Below, in pieces: positions 31,121 through 33,701 of a DNA stretch of 33,701 bases. The notes below the pieces were generated by a model. That model saw nothing but the letters and a program-made list of their open reading frames with translations, was not told the origin of the DNA and searched no databases. Origin of the DNA: JBOHBN01 sp050698355. Lineage in GTDB: Bacteria > Actinomycetota > Actinomycetes > Streptosporangiales > WHST01. Position 1 is the first letter of the stretch; each line of letters starts with the position of its first letter. The stretch lies in assembly GCA_050698355.1 (NCBI GenBank), contig JBOHBN010000246.1:1-33701 (forward strand), given 5' to 3'. The translations under genes and the position numbers were made by a program.

Positions 31121-31849
31121 CTAGCGGCGTTCCTCGAGCTGCTTGCAGTTGACGCAGAGGGTGGCGCGCGGGAACACCTTCAGGCGCGCCTTGCCGATCG
31201 GCCCTCCGCAGTTCTCGCAGACCCCGTAAACGCCCGAGTCGACCCGCTCGATCGCCCGCTCGTTCTGTGCGATGAGGTCGCGGGAGTTGTTGGCCAGCGA
31301 GATCTCGTGTTCCCGCTCCGACGCCTTGCTGCCCTGGTCGGCCTGGTCCTCACCCGCACCGTCAGTACCGTCTCGCAGTCGCGATGCGATGTCGGACTGG
31401 GCGCGCTCGACCTCCTCCTCCAGCCCCGCGATTTCGACGGCGAGACGCTCGCGGATCTCCGCGAGCTCCTGCTTGGAGTAGCCGGACGCCTTCGCCGGCT
31501 GCGGTAGGTGCTCGGCGCGCTTGCCGGCCGCCGCCTTCTTCGCCGGTGCCTTCTTGGTTGCGGCTTTCCTGGCTGGAGCCTTCCTGACTGGCGTCACCTT
31601 TGTCGTTTTTGTCGCCTTCGTCGCGTGTGCTGCCTTCTTGGCGGTCGCCTTGCCTGCGGCCTTTTTCGTCGCTGCGGCTTTCTTGGTCCCTGCCGTCGCC
31701 TTCCGCGGCGTCGCCTTCTTGGACGTGGCCTTCTTGGCAGTCTTCTTCGCGGACGTCTTGGCCGCCGTGGCCTTCTTCGCCGCAGCCTTCTTCCCCGCGG
31801 CCTTCTTCGCCGGCGCCTTCGCACTCGATTTGCTCTTCTGCGCCACCAC
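31121..31849 (-). CDS. DksA/TraR-family zinc-finger protein with histone H1-like lysine/alanine-rich tail
   Basis: 242 residues from a GTG at 31849, 5 nt after GGAGGAGG (a GTG at 31846 is equally possible). Residues 1 to about 115 are repeats of AKK, ATKK and APAKKA type, a strongly basic disordered tail. A coiled coil follows (KQELAEIRERLAVEIAGLEE), then the zinc finger C211-x2-C214-x17-C232-x2-C235 (VCENCGGPIGKARL...LCVNC). DksA-like proteins bind the RNA polymerase secondary channel; the tail resembles that of nucleoid proteins and should bind DNA. The link to ppGpp response is not shown. It heads a set followed by lspA and rluD. Confidence 0.88.
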   Translation of the reverse strand: MVAQKSKSSAKAPAKKAAGKKAAAKKATAAKTSAKKTAKKATSKKATPRKATAGTKKAAATKKAAGKATAKKAAHATKATKTTKVTPVRKAPARKAATKKAPAKKAAAGKRAEHLPQPAKASGYSKQELAEIRERLAVEIAGLEEEVERAQSDIASRLRDGTDGAGEDQADQGSKASEREHEISLANNSRDLIAQNERAIERVDSGVYGVCENCGGPIGKARLKVFPRATLCVNCKQLEERR

Positions 31850-32145
31850 CCAGGCCTCCTCCGCCACGACGGTCGACGATGCGCATGATCACATCCAGCG
31901 CTCGCCGCATAGTAGGTCCAGCGTCTCACCGCGGCAACACGCCGAGCCGGTTATCGCCAGACCGGCCCTTAAACCCGGCAGCGCTCCGCAGGGGTAATCT
32001 CTTACAACGTGTTTGGAAAGGTCTAGTCCAACTCACCTCGTTGACTCTGCCGAACTGAGTAGCTTCGGCGCCCCGTCCTGGCACGGTTACCACCCGCTCG
32101 GCAAGGTTAGTTTCCAAACACGTTGTTACACTCGCACGTGCGTCG
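31850..32145. other. Divergent control region with a 16-bp outward-facing inverted repeat
   Basis: This stretch lies between the DksA-like gene and the ileS leader; no gene is visible. ACAACGTGTTTGGAAA (32004-32019) and its exact reverse complement TTTCCAAACACGTTGT (32111-32126) flank 91 bp. Each copy therefore reads outward in the same way, one towards the DksA-like gene and one towards ileS, as a shared regulator site or matched promoter element would. Inside is a small stem GCCGAA/TTCGGC (32049-32069). Confidence 0.6.
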
Positions 32146-32392
32146 ATGGGGACACGACCCGCTGCACGCAGCCACGAGCGACTCGGGGACGGTGCGAGCC
32201 CGAGGGCATGCGCAGCGTGGCCATCACCCCGGAGCTGCCGGAAGAACGGGCGCCCCCTACTAGACCCGGCCCAGGAACGAAGCGGACCCGCCTGTCGACG
32301 GGCCAAGGAGGGTGGTACCGCGGGGCCGTCGACCTCGTCCCTCCACCGAGCAGCGCGAACCACCGCGTGACGCTGATGTGAGGGGCTACCGC
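32146..32392 (+). promoter_or_regulatory. T-box riboswitch (isoleucine, translational type) of ileS
   Basis: The canonical T-box sequence AAGGAGGGTGGTACCGCG lies at 32305-32322; TGGT pairs with the ACCA end of uncharged tRNA-Ile. A short Stem I forms from GGGG (32148-32151) with CCCC (32227-32230) and CGCTGC (32160-32165) with GCAGCG (32212-32217). The Ile codon ATC (32223-32225) is exposed on the 3' side of the internal loop, where specifiers lie. CCCTCC (32339-32344) can pair with GGAGGG of the T-box (32307-32312, on state) or with the ileS ribosome site GAGGGG (32380-32385, off state). There is no terminator T-run, so control is at translation, as known for actinobacterial ileS. Confidence 0.93.
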
Positions 32393-32393
32393 C

Positions 32394-33701
32394 ATGGGAT
32401 CACCGACGTTCCACCCACTGCCGTCCCGGGTGGACTTCCCCGCACTCGAGCGGGAGGTGCTCGACCGCTGGGAGGACCGCAAGGTCTTCGAGCGCTGCCT
32501 GGAGCAGACCGCGGGCGGGCCGCTGTGGGTGTTCTACGAGGGGCCGCCGACCGCGAACGGCGTGCCCGGCGCCCACCACATCGAGCCGCGGGTGTTCAAG
32601 GACCTCTTCCCGCGGTTCAAGACCATGCAGGGCTACCACGTGCCCCGCAAGGCGGGCTGGGACTGTCACGGCCTCGCGGTCGAGCTCGCCGTGGAGCAGG
32701 AGCTCGGCCTGTCCGGCAAGCCGGAGATCGAGAAGTACGGCATCGCGGAGTTCAACGCCCAGTGCCGGGAGTCGGTGCTCCGCCACGTCGACATGTGGGA
32801 GCAGCTCACCCGGCGGATGGCGTACTGGACGGACCTGTCCGACCCGTACCGGACGATGGACGCCGCGTACGTGCAGAGCGTCTGGTGGTCCTTGAAACAG
32901 ATCTACGACAAGGGCCTGCTGTTCCGCGACTTTCGCATCACGCCGTACTGCACCCGTTGCGGTACGGGCCTCTCCGACCATGAGCTCGGCCAGCCCGACG
33001 TGTACCAGCCGGTCGCCGACCCGAGCGTGACCGTCAGGTTCCCGCTGCTCAGCGGGCCGGTCGCCGACAGGTACGGCTCGAACGAGGTCGACCTGCTCAT
33101 CTGGACCACGACGCCGTGGACGCTGGTGAGCAACGCGCTCGTCGCCGTCGACCCGGAGCTCACCTACGCAGTGGCCCGCCCGCGCGACGGCAGTGCGCGT
33201 CCCGTCCTCATCGCCGAGGCACTCGTCGAGAAAGTGCTCGGCGACGGCTGGGAGGTGCAGGACCGGTTCACCGGCGCAGAGCTGGAGCGCAGCGCGTACC
33301 GGCGACCGTTCGACCTCATCGACGTCCCCGACGGTCACTTCGTCGCGCTCGGCGACTTCGTGTCGGTCGACGAGGGCACCGGGCTCGTGCACTGCTCACC
33401 GACGTTCGGCGCCGACGACTTCGCGCTGTGCCGCGCGTACGACGTGCCCATGGTCAACCCGATCGACCTGCAGGGCCGGTTCCTGCCGGAAATCCCCATG
33501 GTCGGAGGCACCTACTTCAAACGCGCCGATCCCACCCTGGTCGACAGCCTGGTCGAGCGCGGCCTGATGTTCCGGCACGAGACCGCCGAACACTCCTACC
33601 CGCACTGCTGGCGCTGCCACACGGCGCTGATCTACTACGCGCTGCCCGCCTGGTACGTGCGCACCACCGCGGCGAAGGACGCCCTGCTGCGCGAGAACGC
33701 G
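32394..33701 (+). CDS. ileS: Isoleucyl-tRNA synthetase IleRS, type 2 with GxHH signature (C-terminus beyond window)
   Basis: 436 residues are in the window; the full enzyme would be over 1000. It attaches Ile to tRNA-Ile. The N-terminus (FHPLPSRVDFPALEREVLDR) and PPTANGVPGAHHIEPRVFKD, RKAGWDCHGLAVELAVE, the CP1 editing domain (LLIWTTTPWTLVSNALVAVD; GTGLVHCSPTFGADDF) and CWRCHTALIYYALPAWY are clear. The class I HxGH signature is replaced by G59-A60-H61-H62. The type 2 IleRS variants known to be hyper-resistant to mupirocin carry such a swapped GxHH. The KMSKS loop and C-terminal domain are outside. The ATG at 32394 has GAGGGG 8 nt ahead, controlled by the T-box. Confidence 0.96.
   Translation, partial: MGSPTFHPLPSRVDFPALEREVLDRWEDRKVFERCLEQTAGGPLWVFYEGPPTANGVPGAHHIEPRVFKDLFPRFKTMQGYHVPRKAGWDCHGLAVELAVEQELGLSGKPEIEKYGIAEFNAQCRESVLRHVDMWEQLTRRMAYWTDLSDPYRTMDAAYVQSVWWSLKQIYDKGLLFRDFRITPYCTRCGTGLSDHELGQPDVYQPVADPSVTVRFPLLSGPVADRYGSNEVDLLIWTTTPWTLVSNALVAVDPELTYAVARPRDGSARPVLIAEALVEKVLGDGWEVQDRFTGAELERSAYRRPFDLIDVPDGHFVALGDFVSVDEGTGLVHCSPTFGADDFALCRAYDVPMVNPIDLQGRFLPEIPMVGGTYFKRADPTLVDSLVERGLMFRHETAEHSYPHCWRCHTALIYYALPAWYVRTTAAKDALLRENA

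Noticed and set aside
31884..31892. CATGATCAC near the DksA-like start as a fourth copy of the 52-bp repeat
   Set aside because: No partner arm lies 30 nt away and the interior motif is absent; it is an isolated 9-base match.

Overview
This is a high-GC window that looks like the chromosome of an actinobacterium (Actinomycetota). The pointers are frequent GTG starts, a PriA-type bifunctional HisA, a DksA/TraR-like protein with a lysine/alanine-rich tail, a translational-type T-box in front of ileS, and actinobacterial domains of unknown function (DUF6247, DUF6069, DUF2567). I cannot name the genus.

Left end (1-1706): a truncated aldo/keto reductase gene and a small DUF6247 plus RelE/ParE-like pair. 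Both look like accessory DNA. They stop at a 3' half of a selenocysteine tRNA gene (1707-1769: UCA anticodon loop, long variable arm, 8-nt acceptor strand, CCA). No matching 5' half lies upstream. A cytidine-deaminase-like gene and selB follow. The simplest reading is that an element integrated into selC somewhere to the left and displaced the original tRNA 3' end here.

4145-13325: an operon on the minus strand in which almost every gene overlaps or touches the next. It codes for a MmgE/PrpD protein, a class III CoA-transferase, a MaoC hydratase, an acyl-CoA dehydrogenase, a luciferase-like flavin oxidoreductase and a complete TRAP transporter (DctP, DctQ, DctM). A divergent IclR regulator sits beside it, with a three-half-site operator between. 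Together these suggest uptake, CoA activation and oxidation/hydration of an unidentified small carboxylate. A DUF6069 membrane protein follows.

14056-20224: a histidine operon on the minus strand, hisD-hisC-hisB-hisH-hisA(priA)-FAH hydrolase-hisF. A 44-bp palindrome lies between hisB and hisH. Two copies of a 52-bp palindromic repeat bracket the FAH-hisF pair, and a third copy lies near lspA. Upstream come a BCCT transporter, ybaK (plus strand), a DUF2567 protein and an amidohydrolase.

24588-33701: housekeeping genes: dnaE, a chorismate mutase fused to a degraded DAHP-synthase-like domain, rluD, lspA and a DksA/TraR-like protein, all on the minus strand. Facing right is a T-box-controlled ileS, cut by the window end, whose class I signature reads GAHH instead of HxGH. 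That points to the mupirocin-hyper-resistant type 2 IleRS.

The strongest leads are the split tRNA-Sec next to selB, the fixed-length 52-bp repeat family, the uncharacterised TRAP/CoA catabolic operon, the pseudo-DAHP-synthase/chorismate mutase fusion and the GxHH IleRS.
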